Shown here: piece after piece, positions 43,458-53,672 of the stretch | How the letters are laid out: every line of letters starts with the position of its first letter | How positions within the stretch are numbered: position 1 is the first letter of the stretch | Origin: Agromyces cerinus | Lineage (GTDB): Bacteria > Actinomycetota > Actinomycetes > Actinomycetales > Microbacteriaceae | Direction of reading: 5' to 3' | Length of the DNA stretch: 64,000 bases | Assembly (NCBI RefSeq): GCF_016907835.1 | Contig: NZ_JAFBCT010000001.1 | Location: 310,001 to 374,000 of the forward strand | The notes under the pieces: model-generated | What the model saw: the letters and a program-made list of their open reading frames with translations, nothing else | Told to the model about the DNA's origin: nothing | The model's database searches: none | Program-made: the position numbers and the translations under genes

Positions 43458-43679
43458 ATGGCCAAGAAAGACGGCGTCATCGAGATTGAAGGCTCGGTTG
43501 TCGAGGCCCTCCCGAACGCGATGTTCCGGGTGGAACTCACGAACGGCCACAAGGTCCTCGCGCACATCTCAGGAAAGATGCGCCAGCACTACATCCGCAT
43601 CCTCCCCGAGGACCGCGTGATCGTCGAGCTGAGCCCATACGACCTGACGCGCGGCCGCATCGTCTACCGCTACAAGTAA
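43458..43679 (+). CDS. infA: Translation initiation factor IF-1
   Basis: 73 residues, standard. IF-1 occupies the ribosomal A site during initiation. [23 protein letters not shown] in parts, [14 protein letters not shown] and [13 protein letters not shown] are invariant. Followed by rpmJ after 71 bp. Confidence 0.98.
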   Translation: MAKKDGVIEIEGSVVEALPNAMFRVELTNGHKVLAHISGKMRQHYIRILPEDRVIVELSPYDLTRGRIVYRYK

Positions 43680-43750
43680 ACGGCTGCTCGGAAAGTAACG
43701 GCCCGCGACATCTCGCGGGTACGAGGACAGCGACACATCAAGGAACAATC

Positions 43751-43867
43751 GTGAAGGTCAACCCCAGCGTCAAGCCCATCTGCGACCACTGCAAGGTGAT
43801 TCGCCGCCACGGCCGCGTCATGGTCATCTGCAAGTCGAACCCGCGCCACAAGCAGCGCCAGGGCTAG
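43751..43867 (+). CDS. rpmJ: 50S ribosomal protein L36
   Basis: 38 residues, too short for many ORF screens. GTG 43751 starts [19 protein letters not shown]; the zinc-ribbon ligands C11, C14, C27 and H33 are all present, so this is the zinc-binding C+ form rather than a zinc-free paralogue. Standard order infA-rpmJ-rpsM. AAGGAACAATC precedes the start. Confidence 0.97.
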   Translation: MKVNPSVKPICDHCKVIRRHGRVMVICKSNPRHKQRQG

Positions 43868-43878
43868 TCACCAGACAA

Positions 43879-43916
43879 GGGCGCTAGGCGCCCTGCATCC
43901 CACAACTGAATACAAT
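43879..43916 (+). promoter_or_regulatory. Stem after rpmJ and candidate promoter of rpsM
   Basis: GGGCGC-TAG-GCGCCC (43879-43893) is a perfect short stem, followed by TACAAT at 43911-43916, a good -10 box for the rpsM-rpsK genes. A matching -35 is not evident. Confidence 0.5.
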
Positions 43917-44027
43917 CGGCAGCGCCAGAACCGCAGGCATCCACGGATGCCGCGGGGACACCTCGAGTCGGAGGCTCGGGCACCGGCGTTGCTCCACACC
44001 TCCACTTCGAATCAGGAGAAGCCACAC

Positions 44028-44408
44028 ATGGCACGTCTGGCAGGAGTCGACATCCCGCGCGAGAAGCGCGTGGAGATCGCACTGACTTACATCTACGGCG
44101 TCGGCCGCACGCGAGCGCTCACCACGCTCGCCGAGACCGGCATCGACGGAAACATCCGCGTGAAGGACCTCAGCGACGACCAGCTCATTGCGCTGCGCGA
44201 CTACATCGAGGGCAACTTCAAGGTCGAGGGTGACCTCCGCCGCGAGGTCGCCGCCGACATCCGCCGCAAGGTCGAGATCGGCTCGTACGAGGGCATCCGC
44301 CACCGTCGCGGTCTCCCGGTCCGCGGCCAGCGCACCAAGACCAACGCTCGTACCCGCAAGGGCCCGAAGCGCACCGTCGCCGGCAAGAAGAAGCCCGGCC
44401 GCAAGTAA
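44028..44408 (+). CDS. rpsM: 30S ribosomal protein S13
   Basis: 126 residues from ATG 44028 with CAGGAGAAG; the earlier in-frame start lacks a site. S13 sits in the 30S head and contacts the P-site t[24 protein letters not shown] in parts, the GVGRTRA helix-hairpin-helix and the basic tail [19 protein letters not shown] are diagnostic. Confidence 0.98.
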   Translation: MARLAGVDIPREKRVEIALTYIYGVGRTRALTTLAETGIDGNIRVKDLSDDQLIALRDYIEGNFKVEGDLRREVAADIRRKVEIGSYEGIRHRRGLPVRGQRTKTNARTRKGPKRTVAGKKKPGRK

Positions 44409-44440
44409 CCGCTCGTCGCCAGATCTAGGAGATTTCACAC

Positions 44441-44839
44441 ATGGCAGCACCCAAGGCGGCTACTCGCAAGCCGCGCAAGAAGGAAAAGAAGAACATCGCC
44501 GTGGGCCAGGCCCACATCAAGTCGACGTTCAACAACACGATCGTCTCGATCACCGACACCAACGGTGCCGTGATCAGCTGGGCCTCCTCCGGTGGCGTCG
44601 GCTTCAAGGGCTCGCGCAAGTCGACCCCGTTCGCCGCGCAGCTCGCCGCAGAGTCGGCCGCCCGCCAGGCGCAGGAGCACGGCATGAAGAAGGTCGACGT
44701 GTTCGTCAAGGGTCCCGGCTCCGGCCGCGAGACCGCGATCCGCTCGCTCCAGGCCGCAGGCCTCGAGGTCGGCAGCATCAACGACGTGACGCCCCAGGCT
44801 CACAACGGATGCCGCCCGCCCAAGCGTCGCCGCGTCTGA
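44441..44839 (+). CDS. rpsK: 30S ribosomal protein S11
   Basis: 132 residues. S11 lies at the 30S platform near the Shine-Dalgarno helix. [34 protein letters not shown] and the terminal [18 protein letters not shown] are invariant. rpsD, which in many Actinobacteria follows, is absent; the next gene is rpoA. Confidence 0.98.
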   Translation: MAAPKAATRKPRKKEKKNIAVGQAHIKSTFNNTIVSITDTNGAVISWASSGGVGFKGSRKSTPFAAQLAAESAARQAQEHGMKKVDVFVKGPGSGRETAIRSLQAAGLEVGSINDVTPQAHNGCRPPKRRRV

Positions 44840-44845
44840 TTCCCT

Positions 44846-44897
44846 CCCGGTGATCGAGGAGCGGTCCGGCTCAGCCGGGCCCTCCTCGATCGCCGGG
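44846..44897 (+). terminator. Long hairpin between rpsK and rpoA
   Basis: CCCGG-t-GATCGAGGAG (44846-44861) pairs with CTCCTCGATC-g-CCGGG (44882-44897); an inner CCGGCTCAGCCGG stem fills the loop. No T-run. It occupies the position where rpsD would lie. Confidence 0.65.
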
Positions 44898-44977
44898 ACA
44901 TCCGTTCTCTCACACAACTCAAGATCCTCGTACTCGCAGGTGTCATATAGCGGACACCCTGCCGAAAGGAATCAACA

Positions 44978-45964
44978 GTGCTGATCGCACAGCGCCCGAC
45001 GCTCACCGAAGAGAACATCTCGGAGTTCCGTTCGCGTTTCGTGATCGAGCCCCTCGAGCCGGGCTTCGGTTACACCCTGGGCAACTCGCTCCGTCGCACC
45101 CTCCTCTCCTCGATCCCCGGCGCGGCCGTGACGAGCATCCGCATCGACGGCGTGCTCCACGAGTTCTCGACGGTTCCGGGTGTGAAGGAGGATGTCACCG
45201 AGATCATCCTCAACATCAAGAACCTGGTCGTCTCCAGCGAGCACGACGAGCCGATCACCGCGTACCTGCGCAAGCAGGGTGCCGGTGAGGTCACCGCAGC
45301 CGACATCTCCGCTCCGGCGGGCGTCGAGGTGCACAACCCCGAGCTGGTCATCGCGACGCTCAACGACTCGGCGAAGTTCGAGCTCGAGCTCACGATCGAG
45401 CGCGGCCGCGGCTACGTCTCGGCCAGCCAGAACCGCAACGAGTACTCGGAAGCCGGCCAGATCCCGGTCGACTCGATCTACTCGCCGGTCCTGAAGGTCA
45501 CCTACCGCGTCGAGGCCACCCGTGCCGGCGAGCGCACCGACTTCGACCGCCTCGTGGTCGACGTCGAGTCGAAGCCGGCCATCACGCCGCGCGACGCGAT
45601 CGCTTCGGCCGGCCGCACGCTGACCGAGCTGTTCGGCCTCGCCCGCGAGCTGAACACCGCTGCCGAGGGCATCGAGATCGGCCCCGCGCCGGTCGACGCC
45701 GTGCTCTCCAGCGAGCTCTCGATCCCGATCGAAGACCTCGACCTCTCGGTGCGCAGCTACAACTGCCTGAAGCGCGAGGGCATCAACACGGTGTCCGAGC
45801 TCGTCGCCCTGTCGGAGTCGCAGCTCATGAACATCCGCAACTTCGGTCAGAAGTCGGTGGATGAGGTCAAGGACAAGCTCACCGAAATGGGCCTGTCGCT
45901 GAAGGACTCCGTCCCCGGATTCGACGGGGCCCACTTCTACACGGGCTTCGACGACGAGAACTAG
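44978..45964 (+). CDS. rpoA: RNA polymerase alpha subunit
   Basis: 328 residues from GTG 44978 with GAAAGGA; a TATAGC-like hexamer at 44946 could be its own -10 box. Alpha dimerises to nucleate RNA polymerase assembly. The N-terminal domain shows [23 protein letters not shown] in parts, and the C-terminal domain [22 protein letters not shown] with the [13 protein letters not shown] promoter-UP-element contact helix. Confidence 0.98.
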   Translation: MLIAQRPTLTEENISEFRSRFVIEPLEPGFGYTLGNSLRRTLLSSIPGAAVTSIRIDGVLHEFSTVPGVKEDVTEIILNIKNLVVSSEHDEPITAYLRKQGAGEVTAADISAPAGVEVHNPELVIATLNDSAKFELELTIERGRGYVSASQNRNEYSEAGQIPVDSIYSPVLKVTYRVEATRAGERTDFDRLVVDVESKPAITPRDAIASAGRTLTELFGLARELNTAAEGIEIGPAPVDAVLSSELSIPIEDLDLSVRSYNCLKREGINTVSELVALSESQLMNIRNFGQKSVDEVKDKLTEMGLSLKDSVPGFDGAHFYTGFDDEN

Positions 45965-46014
45965 GCAGACCTCGCGGTCGCCCACCAACCCCCACCTACT
46001 GGAGAGAACGAACC

Positions 46015-46542
46015 ATGCCGAAGCCCACGAAGGGCCCCCGCCTCGGAGGCGGCCCCGCCCACGAGCGGTTGATGCTCGCGAACCTCGCTGCAGCGCTGTT
46101 CACGCACAAGCGCATCACCACCACCGAGACGAAGGCCAAGCGCCTCCGTCCGCTGGCCGAGCGTCTGGTGACGTTCGGCAAGCGCGGCGACCTGCACGCG
46201 CGCCGTCGCGTGCTCGCCGTCATCGGCGACAAGACCGTCGTGCACGAGCTGTTCACGGTCATCGCCCCCCAGGTCGCCGACCGTGAGGGCGGTTACACGC
46301 GCATCACGAAGATCGGCAACCGCAAGGGCGACAACGCGCCCATGGCGGTCATCGAGCTCGTGCTCGAGCCCGTGACCCCGAAGAAGCGCGCCGCGAAGCC
46401 GGCCGCTGCCGAGGCGCCCGTCGCCGAGGAGGCTCCGGCCGAGGTCGTCGAGGAGACGACCGAGGTCGAGGCGACCGACGCAGCCGCTGAGGAGACGACC
46501 GAGGTCGCCGCCGACGAGGCAGAGGCCGCCGAGACCAAGTAG
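46015..46542 (+). CDS. rplQ: 50S ribosomal protein L17 with acidic C-terminal tail
   Basis: 175 residues. The first 120 match L17 ([52 protein letters not shown]); the last 50 are an Ala/Glu/Thr-rich acidic tail ([19 protein letters not shown]), probably disordered, as in other Actinobacteria. ATG 46015 with GGAGAG. A strong terminator follows. Confidence 0.97.
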   Translation: MPKPTKGPRLGGGPAHERLMLANLAAALFTHKRITTTETKAKRLRPLAERLVTFGKRGDLHARRRVLAVIGDKTVVHELFTVIAPQVADREGGYTRITKIGNRKGDNAPMAVIELVLEPVTPKKRAAKPAAAEAPVAEEAPAEVVEETTEVEATDAAAEETTEVAADEAEAAETK

Positions 46543-46558
46543 TCTCGACGTTCGATCA

Positions 46559-46593
46559 CGAAGGGCCCCGGTGCATCGCACCGGGGCCCTTCG
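46559..46593 (+). terminator. Terminator of the alpha operon
   Basis: A 16-bp perfect stem: CGAAGGGCCCCGGTGC, loop ATC, GCACCGGGGCCCTTCG, 17 bp after the rplQ stop. It lacks a long U-run, as often in high-GC genomes. Confidence 0.85.
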
Positions 46594-46618
46594 CCGTCTC
46601 CCCGTTAGTGTGGAGCCC

Positions 46619-47656
46619 GTGACCGAGCACGAACTGTCGCCCCTCCACGAGCGCATCACCGCTCCCGAGACGCTCCCTCCTCTCGTACACCCCGACGTGC
46701 ACGCCTGGCGCCCGATCCGCGACGACGACGTCGACCGGATCGTGGAGCTCGAGGCGGCCATGGCGGCCGCCGACCATCCCGAATACAGGCTCCCGCGCGA
46801 AGAGCTCGCAGACGACCTCGGGATGTCGTTCGTCGACCGTGAGCGCGACTCGATCGTGGCGCTCGATGCCGACGGCCGCGCAGTCGCATGGGGCGTCGCG
46901 TACCACCCGCCGGGGCGTGACACCCTCGTCCGCACGATCCTCGTCGGGGGAGTGCATCCCGAGCTGCGTCGGCGGGGCATCGGCCGACTCCTCCTCGCCT
47001 GGCAGCGCGCGCGAGGAGCCCAGCAGCTCGCAGCATCCGACCTGCCTCTTCCCGGCTGGATCATGGGGTTCACCGACGACCGTGCTCGATGGGCCGGCCC
47101 GCTGCTCGAGTCGGAGGGCTTCACCGCAGCCCGCTACTTCGCCGGCTTGCGCCGTGATCTCGCAGAGCCGGTCGACGACGTTCGCGCCGGCGACGGCATC
47201 CGTGTCGAGGCGCTGCAGGCGACGCGCGCCGACGAGGTGAGGACGGCCCGGAACGACGCGTTCCGCGACCACTGGGGCAGCCAGCCGAGATCTGAGGAGG
47301 AGTGGCGCGTCTTCATCTCGAGCGCGGTGCTCCGCATGGACCTCTCGGTCGTCGCCATCGACGAGGCGAGCGATCGTGTCGTGGGGTTCGTGCTGGCCGA
47401 GGTGAATGAGGCCGACTGGGGCGGGCAGGGGTTCTCGAGCGTGCACGTTCCGCTGGTCGGCGTGGTGCGCGGCCACCGCGGCCGCGGCGTCGCGAAGGCC
47501 CTGCTCGCGGCACATCTGGCGGCTGCCGGCGCTGCCGGTCTCGAGTACTCGACGCTCGAGGTCGACGCCGCGAACCCGACCGGGGCGTTCGCCCTGTACG
47601 AGGGCATGGGATTCCGTGCGGCCACCACCGAGACCAGTTACACGATCGTGGTCTGA
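46619..47656 (+). CDS. Tandem GNAT-domain acetyltransferase
   Basis: 345 residues from GTG 46619; TAGTGT at 46606-46611, 7 nt before, indicates a leaderless start. Two GNAT domains: residues about 28-175 with the acetyl-CoA loop VHPELRRRGIGRLLL, and about 190-345 with VVRGHRGRGVAKALL followed by the EVDAANPTGAFALYEGMGF signature. Such double-GNAT proteins include mycothiol synthase (MshD), but also many uncharacterised acetyltransferases; this one lies alone between rplQ and an acyltransferase, so no substrate is assigned. Confidence 0.85.
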   Translation: MTEHELSPLHERITAPETLPPLVHPDVHAWRPIRDDDVDRIVELEAAMAAADHPEYRLPREELADDLGMSFVDRERDSIVALDADGRAVAWGVAYHPPGRDTLVRTILVGGVHPELRRRGIGRLLLAWQRARGAQQLAASDLPLPGWIMGFTDDRARWAGPLLESEGFTAARYFAGLRRDLAEPVDDVRAGDGIRVEALQATRADEVRTARNDAFRDHWGSQPRSEEEWRVFISSAVLRMDLSVVAIDEASDRVVGFVLAEVNEADWGGQGFSSVHVPLVGVVRGHRGRGVAKALLAAHLAAAGAAGLEYSTLEVDAANPTGAFALYEGMGFRAATTETSYTIVV

Positions 47657-47792
47657 GGCAGCGCGACGAGCCGGGTGCGCGTCGCCGCGATGAGTGTCCT
47701 CCACAGCGCCGATGCGCGGGCACCGGGGCCGTTCGCGTTGTGCCAGAATCTGTTCTCAGCGCCGCCGTCAACGGTGCTCGAAGAGGAGCAGC

Positions 47793-49094
47793 GTGGCCGC
47801 CGTCCGCATCCCGGTCGACCGGGATCTCTCGATCGATTTCGCCCGCGCGTTCTGCCTGCCGATCGTGGTGCTGCTGCACGCCCTGCAGATGGGCATCGGC
47901 GGCGACCCGCTGCGGGCGTTCAACGCGCTCGACGGCTTCGAACCGCTCGCCTGGGCCACGTGGCCGCTCATGATCATGCCCGTCTTCTTCATCTGCGGCG
48001 GATTCGCATCGATCACGCAGTGGCGGCGGCTCCGAGGGCACGGTGAGACGGTCTCCCACTACATCCGGATCCGCGCCATCCGTCTGGCGCAGCCGGTGGT
48101 CGGGCTCGTCGCCGCCGTCGGAGCAGTGCTCGCGGGCATGCTCCTGGCCGGGGTCGACGCCGAGTTCGTGCGCACCTTCGCAGTGCGGCTCGCCGAGCCG
48201 CTCTGGTTCATCCCGGTCTACCTGATCTGCACCGCGTTCGTGCCGACGATGTCGTGGCTCCACCGGCACGCGCCGTGGCCCGCATATCTCGGGCTCGCCG
48301 CGGCAGTCGTCATGGTCGACGTGCTGGTGCGCGGGTTCGGCGTGCCGGTCGGCGCACTCAACTGGATCTTCGTCTGGCTGTTCGCGCAGCAGCTCGGGTT
48401 CGGGCTCCGCGACGGCTGGTTCGCGCGACGGTCGCGGCTCGTGCTCGTCGCCGTCGCGGTCGGTGCGTACGGCGTCATCGGCGTGCTCGTGACCTGGTTC
48501 GGCTACTCGCACGACATGCTCGACAACCTCAATCCGCCGACGCTCGCGATCCTCGCCCTCGCCCTCGGCCAGGCGTGCCTGTTCGCGCTCGTGCAGCCGC
48601 TCATCCGGCGCATGATGCACTGGCGGCCGATGCTCGGCACGGTGTTCGTCTTCGGCGTGTACGGCATGGTCATCTACCTCTGGCACACCTTCGCGATGGC
48701 CGTCGTGACGTCGCTGCAGCTGCTGTTCGGGCTGCCGTTCCCGCCCGTGCTGTCGCCGGCGTGGTGGGCGACGCGTCCGCTCTGGATCCTCGCCATCGCG
48801 GTCGTGGTGGCCGGATGCTGCGTGGTCGTGCCGCGCATCGAGGCACGCTGGCCGAAACCGGTCGAGCGCAGCACCCCACTCGCTGCGGTGCTGCTCTGGA
48901 GCGCGTCGGCGGTGGCCGGCGTCGGCGTACTGCTCGTGCTCGGATACGTTCCCTGGCAGAACGGACTGCTGGGCTGGTCGCTCGTGACGGTCGCGGTCAT
49001 CGCGCTCATCGTGGGAGGTCCGGGCGCGCGAACGCGGAATGAGGCGCCTGCCGAACTGCAGGGTACGGCGTTCGTGTCGGCGCCGCGATCGTAG
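47793..49094 (+). CDS. Integral membrane acyltransferase (acyltransferase_3 family)
   Basis: 433 residues from GTG 47793 with AGAGGAGC upstream; the frame opens earlier but without a site. RDLSIDFARAFCLPIVVLLH near the start carries the family Asp-x-x-Arg and His motif; ten to twelve TM helices follow with FFICGGFASITQWRRLR typical of the cytosolic edge of helix 2. Family members O-acylate polysaccharides, glycopeptides or lipids at the membrane. Lacks an extra soluble domain. Different subfamily from the gene at 26710. Confidence 0.82.
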   Translation: MAAVRIPVDRDLSIDFARAFCLPIVVLLHALQMGIGGDPLRAFNALDGFEPLAWATWPLMIMPVFFICGGFASITQWRRLRGHGETVSHYIRIRAIRLAQPVVGLVAAVGAVLAGMLLAGVDAEFVRTFAVRLAEPLWFIPVYLICTAFVPTMSWLHRHAPWPAYLGLAAAVVMVDVLVRGFGVPVGALNWIFVWLFAQQLGFGLRDGWFARRSRLVLVAVAVGAYGVIGVLVTWFGYSHDMLDNLNPPTLAILALALGQACLFALVQPLIRRMMHWRPMLGTVFVFGVYGMVIYLWHTFAMAVVTSLQLLFGLPFPPVLSPAWWATRPLWILAIAVVVAGCCVVVPRIEARWPKPVERSTPLAAVLLWSASAVAGVGVLLVLGYVPWQNGLLGWSLVTVAVIALIVGGPGARTRNEAPAELQGTAFVSAPRS

Positions 49095-49104
49095 GCTTGA
49101 CGGC

Positions 49105-50091
49105 ATGGTCGTCTCCGAATCCGTCGCATCGCCCGGCACCGGTGGCGGTCCGGTCGTTCCATTGGGCGCCGATACGGTCCGGGTGCGACTCTCGATCGCG
49201 TACGACGGCACCCGCTTCAACGGGTGGAGCCGGCAGCCGGGCCTGCGCACCGTCCAGGGGGTCGTCGAGGACGCGCTCGGGCTCCTCTTCCGGCGCACCG
49301 GCGCGGTACCGCGGCTGACGGTCGCGGGGCGCACCGATGCGGGCGTCCACGCGCTGGGGCAGGTGGCGCATTTCGACGTGCCCACTTCGGCACTCGCCGC
49401 GGTGACCCGGGCACGGCGCGGCGATGCGGCCGAATACGGGGCAGCCGATCCCGCTCCGGTGCTGCTGCGACGGCTCTCGGGTGTGATCGGGGCAGCCGAT
49501 GCCGATGTCGTGGTGACGGGCGCCGCGCTCGCACCCGACGGCTTCGACGCGCGCTTCTCGGCGATGTGGCGACGGTACGAGTACCGCATCGCCGACGCCC
49601 CGGCGACGCGCGATCCGCTCGCTCGCCTGCGAACGGTCTGGCATCCGCGCACGCTCGATGCCGAGCGGATGGATGTCGCGGCGCAGAGCCTCCTCGGGCT
49701 GCACGACTTCGCGGCGTTCTGCAAGCCTCGCGCCGAGGCGACGACCATCAGGACCCTGCAGTCGTACCGATGGCGGCGTGACGCCGACGGCGTGCTCGTG
49801 GCATCGCTGCAGGCCGATGCCTTCTGCCATTCGATGGTGCGAGCACTGATCGGCGCGGCCGTCGCGGTCGGCGAGGGCCGTCTCGACGTCGAGGCGCCGG
49901 CTGCGTTGCTCCAGGTCGCGCAGCGCACGAACGCCTTCATGGTGATGCCGGCCAAGGGCCTCGTGCTCACCGAGGTCGGCTACCCCGACGACCAGGAACT
50001 CGCGACCCGCGCCGCACAGACGCGGGCTCGGCGCGAACTGCGCGTGCGGATCGGGGACGGTCTCGCCGACGAGGCCGAGGCGGGTGACTGA
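49105..50091 (+). CDS. truA: tRNA pseudouridine synthase A
   Basis: 328 residues from ATG 49105; TAGGCT at 49092-49097 is 7 nt upstream, so the mRNA is probably leaderless. TruA makes pseudouridine at positions 38-40 of tRNA anticodon stems. The catalytic Asp is in VAGRTDAGVHALGQVAHFD; IAYDGTRFNGW, YEYRI and the FCHSMVRALIGA segment are typical. Contains an insertion (about 95-120, Ala/Asp-rich) compared with the 250-270-residue family norm. Common upstream partner of rplM-rpsI. Confidence 0.95.
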   Translation: MVVSESVASPGTGGGPVVPLGADTVRVRLSIAYDGTRFNGWSRQPGLRTVQGVVEDALGLLFRRTGAVPRLTVAGRTDAGVHALGQVAHFDVPTSALAAVTRARRGDAAEYGAADPAPVLLRRLSGVIGAADADVVVTGAALAPDGFDARFSAMWRRYEYRIADAPATRDPLARLRTVWHPRTLDAERMDVAAQSLLGLHDFAAFCKPRAEATTIRTLQSYRWRRDADGVLVASLQADAFCHSMVRALIGAAVAVGEGRLDVEAPAALLQVAQRTNAFMVMPAKGLVLTEVGYPDDQELATRAAQTRARRELRVRIGDGLADEAEAGD

Positions 50092-50102
50092 AGGGCGGCC
50101 GA

Positions 50103-50265
50103 TTGGACGACCGCGTCCCGACCCGCTAAGCTTGCCCTTTGGTGCCGTCCTCTGCGGCGGCATCCGAAGTTGAGCCCTCCACCAGGGCGTTCGAACGCAT
50201 CGCGGGCGAACACCCACCGGAGTGGGATTCACGAACCCCTCACTCGATCAGAAAGCAGCACTTCC
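50103..50265 (+). promoter_or_regulatory. rplM promoter and leader
   Basis: TTGGAC at 50103-50108, an 18-bp spacer and TAAGCT at 50127-50132. About 125 nt of leader follows; its first bases (TTGCCCTTTGGTG) resemble the infA leader. Confidence 0.65.
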
Positions 50266-50712
50266 GTGACGCGCACGTTCACTCCCAAGCCGTCCGACAT
50301 CCAGCACGACTGGGTCGTCATCGACGCAACCGATATCGTTCTCGGTCGCCTCGCGAGCCACACCGCAGCACTGCTGCGCGGCAAGCACAAGGCGATCTTC
50401 GCGAACCACGTCGACACCGGTGACTTCGTCATCATCGTCAACGCCGACAAGGTGGCCCTCACCGGCCAGAAGCTCGAGCAGAAGAAGGCGTACCGCCACT
50501 CGGGGTACCCGGGCGGTCTCACGGCTGTCAGCTACGCCGAGCTCCTCGAGAAGAACCCCGTCCGCGCCGTCGAGAAGGCGATCCGCGGCATGCTCCCGAA
50601 GAACTCGCTCGGTCGGGCCCAGCTCAAGAAGCTGAAGGTCTACACCGGTCCGGAGCACCCGCACGCGGCCCAGCAGCCCAAGCCGTACACCCTCACCCAG
50701 GTCGCCCAGTAA
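50266..50712 (+). CDS. rplM: 50S ribosomal protein L13
   Basis: 148 residues from GTG 50266. L13 is an early 50S assembly protein. [42 protein letters not shown] in parts, RHSGYPGG and [19 protein letters not shown] are the signatures. 43 bp before rpsI, the usual pair. Confidence 0.98.
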   Translation: MTRTFTPKPSDIQHDWVVIDATDIVLGRLASHTAALLRGKHKAIFANHVDTGDFVIIVNADKVALTGQKLEQKKAYRHSGYPGGLTAVSYAELLEKNPVRAVEKAIRGMLPKNSLGRAQLKKLKVYTGPEHPHAAQQPKPYTLTQVAQ

Positions 50713-50755
50713 TTCCGGCACCCTCGACGTTCTCGAAATAAGGATTCACACCACC

Positions 50756-51241
50756 ATGGCGAAGATCGCAGACCAGATCGAAGCGGCTCCCGAGAGCTAC
50801 ACCACCGAGAGTGCCCCCGAGGCAGCTCCCACGACGCCCCGCGCCGTGCTCAACGTGTCGGGCGCGGCCGTCGGCCGCCGCAAGCAGGCCATCGCCCGCG
50901 TGCGCCTCGTTCCCGGCGCCGGCGGCATCACCGTCAACGGTCGCGAGTTCGCGGCCTACTTCCCCAACAAGCTGCACCAGCAGCTCATCACCGACCCGTT
51001 CACGGTGCTCGAGCTCGTCGGCTCGTACGACGTGGTCGCGAAGATCACGGGCGGCGGCCCCTCGGGCCAGGCAGGCGCGCTGCGTCTGGCGATCGCTCGC
51101 GCACTGAACGAGATCGACCGCGAGAACAACCGCGCGACGCTCAAGAAGTCGGGCTTCCTCACGCGTGACGCTCGCGTCATCGAGCGCAAGAAGGCCGGTC
51201 TCAAGAAGGCCCGCAAGGCGCCGCAGTTCTCGAAGCGCTGA
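50756..51241 (+). CDS. rpsI: 30S ribosomal protein S9
   Basis: 161 residues; about 30 more than the core at the N-terminus ([17 protein letters not shown] region). [24 protein letters not shown] in parts, [19 protein letters not shown], and the C-terminal [25 protein letters not shown] ending in the SKR that touches the P-site tRNA. Confidence 0.98.
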   Translation: MAKIADQIEAAPESYTTESAPEAAPTTPRAVLNVSGAAVGRRKQAIARVRLVPGAGGITVNGREFAAYFPNKLHQQLITDPFTVLELVGSYDVVAKITGGGPSGQAGALRLAIARALNEIDRENNRATLKKSGFLTRDARVIERKKAGLKKARKAPQFSKR

Positions 51242-51264
51242 TCCCAGCGTTCGGTTCTCCGTAC

Positions 51265-52629
51265 ATGCCTCGGCTTTTCGGAACCGACGGGGTCCGGGGC
51301 CTGGCCAACCGTGAACTCACGGCTGACCTGGCCCTGGGCCTCGCCCAGGCGGCTGCCGCCGTCCTCACTCAAGGGCGTCACGCCGACGAGCTTCGCGCCG
51401 CCGGCCGGCGGCCGGTCGCCGTCGTGGCGCGCGATCCGCGCGTCTCCGGCGAGTTCCTCACCGCTGCCGTCTCGGCCGGTCTCGCGAGCTCCGGTGTCGA
51501 CGTGCTCGACGCCGGGGTCATCCCGACCCCTGCGACGGCGTTCCTCATCGACTCGATCCGTGCCGACTTCGGCGTGATGATCTCGGCGTCGCACAACCCG
51601 GCGCCCGACAACGGCATCAAGTTCTTCTCCTACGGCGGCACGAAGCTGCCCGACGAGGTCGAAGACCGCATCGAGTCCTTCCTCGGCAAGCAGAAGCTCG
51701 CTCCGGTCGGTGACGGCGTCGGCCGCATCCGCCGCTTCGCCGATGCCGAGGATCGCTACGTCGTGCACCTGCTCGGCACGCTGCCGCACCGCCTCGAGGG
51801 TCTCAAGGTCGTGCTCGACTGCGCCCACGGCGCCGCCGCCGGCGTCTCGCCCGAGACCTTCAAGGACGCGGGCGCCGAGGTCATCGTCATCGGAGCCGAC
51901 CCCGACGGCATGAACATCAACGACGGTGTCGGTTCGACGCACCTCGAGCAGCTCCAGGCCGCCGTCATCGAACACGGCGCCGACCTCGGCATCGCCCACG
52001 ACGGCGACGCCGACCGCTGCCTCGCGGTCGACGCCGACGGCAACATCATCGACGGCGACCGGATCATGGCGATCCTCGCCGTCTCGATGAAGGAGCGCGG
52101 CACGCTCACCGACGACACCCTCGTGGTGACGGTGATGTCGAATCTCGGCCTGCGCCGCGCGATGGCCGAACACGGCATCCGCGTCGTCGAGACGAAGGTC
52201 GGCGACCGCTACGTGCTCGAGGCCCTCGCCGCCGAAGGCCTCGCCCTCGGCGGGGAGCAGTCGGGTCACGTCATCATGAGCGAGTTCGCCACGACCGGCG
52301 ACGGCGTGCTGACCGGCCTGCACCTCGCCGCCGAGATGGCGCGCACCGGCAAGACCATCGCCGAGCTCGCCTCGGTCATGACGGTCTACCCGCAGGTGCT
52401 CGTCAACGTGCGCGGCGTCGACCACCATGCACTCGGCGACGACGCGGAGATCGCTGCGGCGGTCGCCGCCGTCGAGGCCGAGCTGGGAGACAGCGGCCGC
52501 GTGCTGCTGCGCCCCTCGGGCACCGAGCCGATGGTCCGCGTCATGGTCGAGGCCGCCGAGCAGGAGGTCGCCGAGCGGCACGCCGAATCACTCGCCGCTG
52601 TGGTGCGCGAGCGACTCGCCATCGACTGA
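51265..52629 (+). CDS. glmM: Phosphoglucosamine mutase
   Basis: 454 residues from ATG 51265. Converts glucosamine-6-phosphate to glucosamine-1-phosphate for UDP-GlcNAc. [14 protein letters not shown] start, phosphoserine loop [16 protein letters not shown] (serine near residue 109), metal loop [13 protein letters not shown], sugar loop GGEQSGHVI and phosphate loop [15 protein letters not shown] are complete. It stands near glmS, giving two successive steps of the pathway in one region. Confidence 0.97.
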   Translation: MPRLFGTDGVRGLANRELTADLALGLAQAAAAVLTQGRHADELRAAGRRPVAVVARDPRVSGEFLTAAVSAGLASSGVDVLDAGVIPTPATAFLIDSIRADFGVMISASHNPAPDNGIKFFSYGGTKLPDEVEDRIESFLGKQKLAPVGDGVGRIRRFADAEDRYVVHLLGTLPHRLEGLKVVLDCAHGAAAGVSPETFKDAGAEVIVIGADPDGMNINDGVGSTHLEQLQAAVIEHGADLGIAHDGDADRCLAVDADGNIIDGDRIMAILAVSMKERGTLTDDTLVVTVMSNLGLRRAMAEHGIRVVETKVGDRYVLEALAAEGLALGGEQSGHVIMSEFATTGDGVLTGLHLAAEMARTGKTIAELASVMTVYPQVLVNVRGVDHHALGDDAEIAAAVAAVEAELGDSGRVLLRPSGTEPMVRVMVEAAEQEVAERHAESLAAVVRERLAID

Positions 52630-52662
52630 GACGACGCCCGCCTGAGGCGACGCATCCTCTGA

Positions 52663-52714
52663 CGCGACGCATCCCCTGCAGGGCGCCCGTGCGCCCGGCA
52701 GGGGATGCGTCGCG
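52663..52714. terminator. Bidirectional terminator between glmM and coaA
   Basis: A 17-bp perfect stem: CGCGACGCATCCCCTGC (52663-52679) with GCAGGGGATGCGTCGCG (52698-52714), placed between convergent genes so it can serve both. Confidence 0.8.
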
Positions 52715-52715
52715 T

Positions 52716-53672
52716 TCAGAGCTTTCGGAGCAGCACGCTCGAGACGGTGTGATCAGAGCCCTTGCGGAGCACGAGCGAGGCGCGCGAGCGCGTCGGACGG
52801 ATGTTCTGCAGCAGGTTCGGCTCGTTGATCGAGTGCCAGATCTCGCGTGATCGAGCTCGTGCCTCGGCCTCGGTGAGGCTCGCGAAGCGGTGGAAGTACG
52901 AACGCGGATTCGAGAACGCCCCGCGCTGGAGCTTCAGGAACCGCTCCTCGTACCACCGGGCGATGTCGCTCGTGCGCGCGTCGACGTAGATCGTGAAGTC
53001 GAAGAGGTCGCTGACGGCGAGACGGTGACCGGGACCGGGCGGCTGCAGCACGTTCAGGCCCTCGACGATGAGCACGTCGGGTCGGCGCACGGTGATCTGC
53101 GCGTCCTTCACGATGTCGTACGCGAGGTGGGAGTAGAACGGCGCCCGCACTTCGGCGGCGCCCGCCTTGACCTCGCTCACGAAGCGGAGCAGCGCCCGCC
53201 GGTCGTAGGACTCCGGGAACCCCTTGCGCGCCATGAGTCCGCGGCGTTCGAGTTCGGCGTTGGGGAAGAGGAATCCGTCGGTCGTGATGAGCTCGACCCG
53301 GGGCGTGTGCTCCCAGCGGGCGAGGAGTTCGCGCAGCAGGCGGGCGATCGTGGACTTCCCGACCGCGACGGAACCGGCCACGCCGATGACGAAGGGCGTC
53401 GATTCGACGCGCTCCCGCAGGAATTCGCTCGTGACGTTGTGCAGCGACTTCGTGCCGCCGACGTAGAGGTTCAACAGGCGGCTGAGCGGCAGGTAGACCT
53501 CGGCGACCTCGCGCGGATCGAGTGGCTCGCCGAGCCCTCGCAGCTGCACGATCTCGGTGTCCCGCAGGGGTGAGGGCATCGACGGCGCGAGCGCGGCCCA
53601 GTCGGCACGGTCGAGCTCGATGAACGGGGAGATCTGCGCCGCGTGCGACGACGGGCTCTGCGGATCGGGCAC
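52716..53672 (-). CDS. coaA: Type I pantothenate kinase
   Basis: 318 residues. Commits pantothenate to coenzyme A. I place the start at GTG 53672 because a minus-strand TACACT (53684-53679) lies 6 nt before it; the longer frame to 53732 runs through both promoters. P-loop [32 protein letters not shown], the YDIV segment and EGLNVLQ are family signatures. Divergent from glmS with only 58 bp between starts. Confidence 0.95.
   Translation of the reverse strand: MPDPQSPSSHAAQISPFIELDRADWAALAPSMPSPLRDTEIVQLRGLGEPLDPREVAEVYLPLSRLLNLYVGGTKSLHNVTSEFLRERVESTPFVIGVAGSVAVGKSTIARLLRELLARWEHTPRVELITTDGFLFPNAELERRGLMARKGFPESYDRRALLRFVSEVKAGAAEVRAPFYSHLAYDIVKDAQITVRRPDVLIVEGLNVLQPPGPGHRLAVSDLFDFTIYVDARTSDIARWYEERFLKLQRGAFSNPRSYFHRFASLTEAEARARSREIWHSINEPNLLQNIRPTRSRASLVLRKGSDHTVSSVLLRKL

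Noticed and set aside
47313..49970. Minus-strand open frame of 885 codons opposite the GNAT, acyltransferase and truA genes
   Set aside because: Arg/Pro/Ser-rich low-complexity translation and complete overlap with three well-supported genes.
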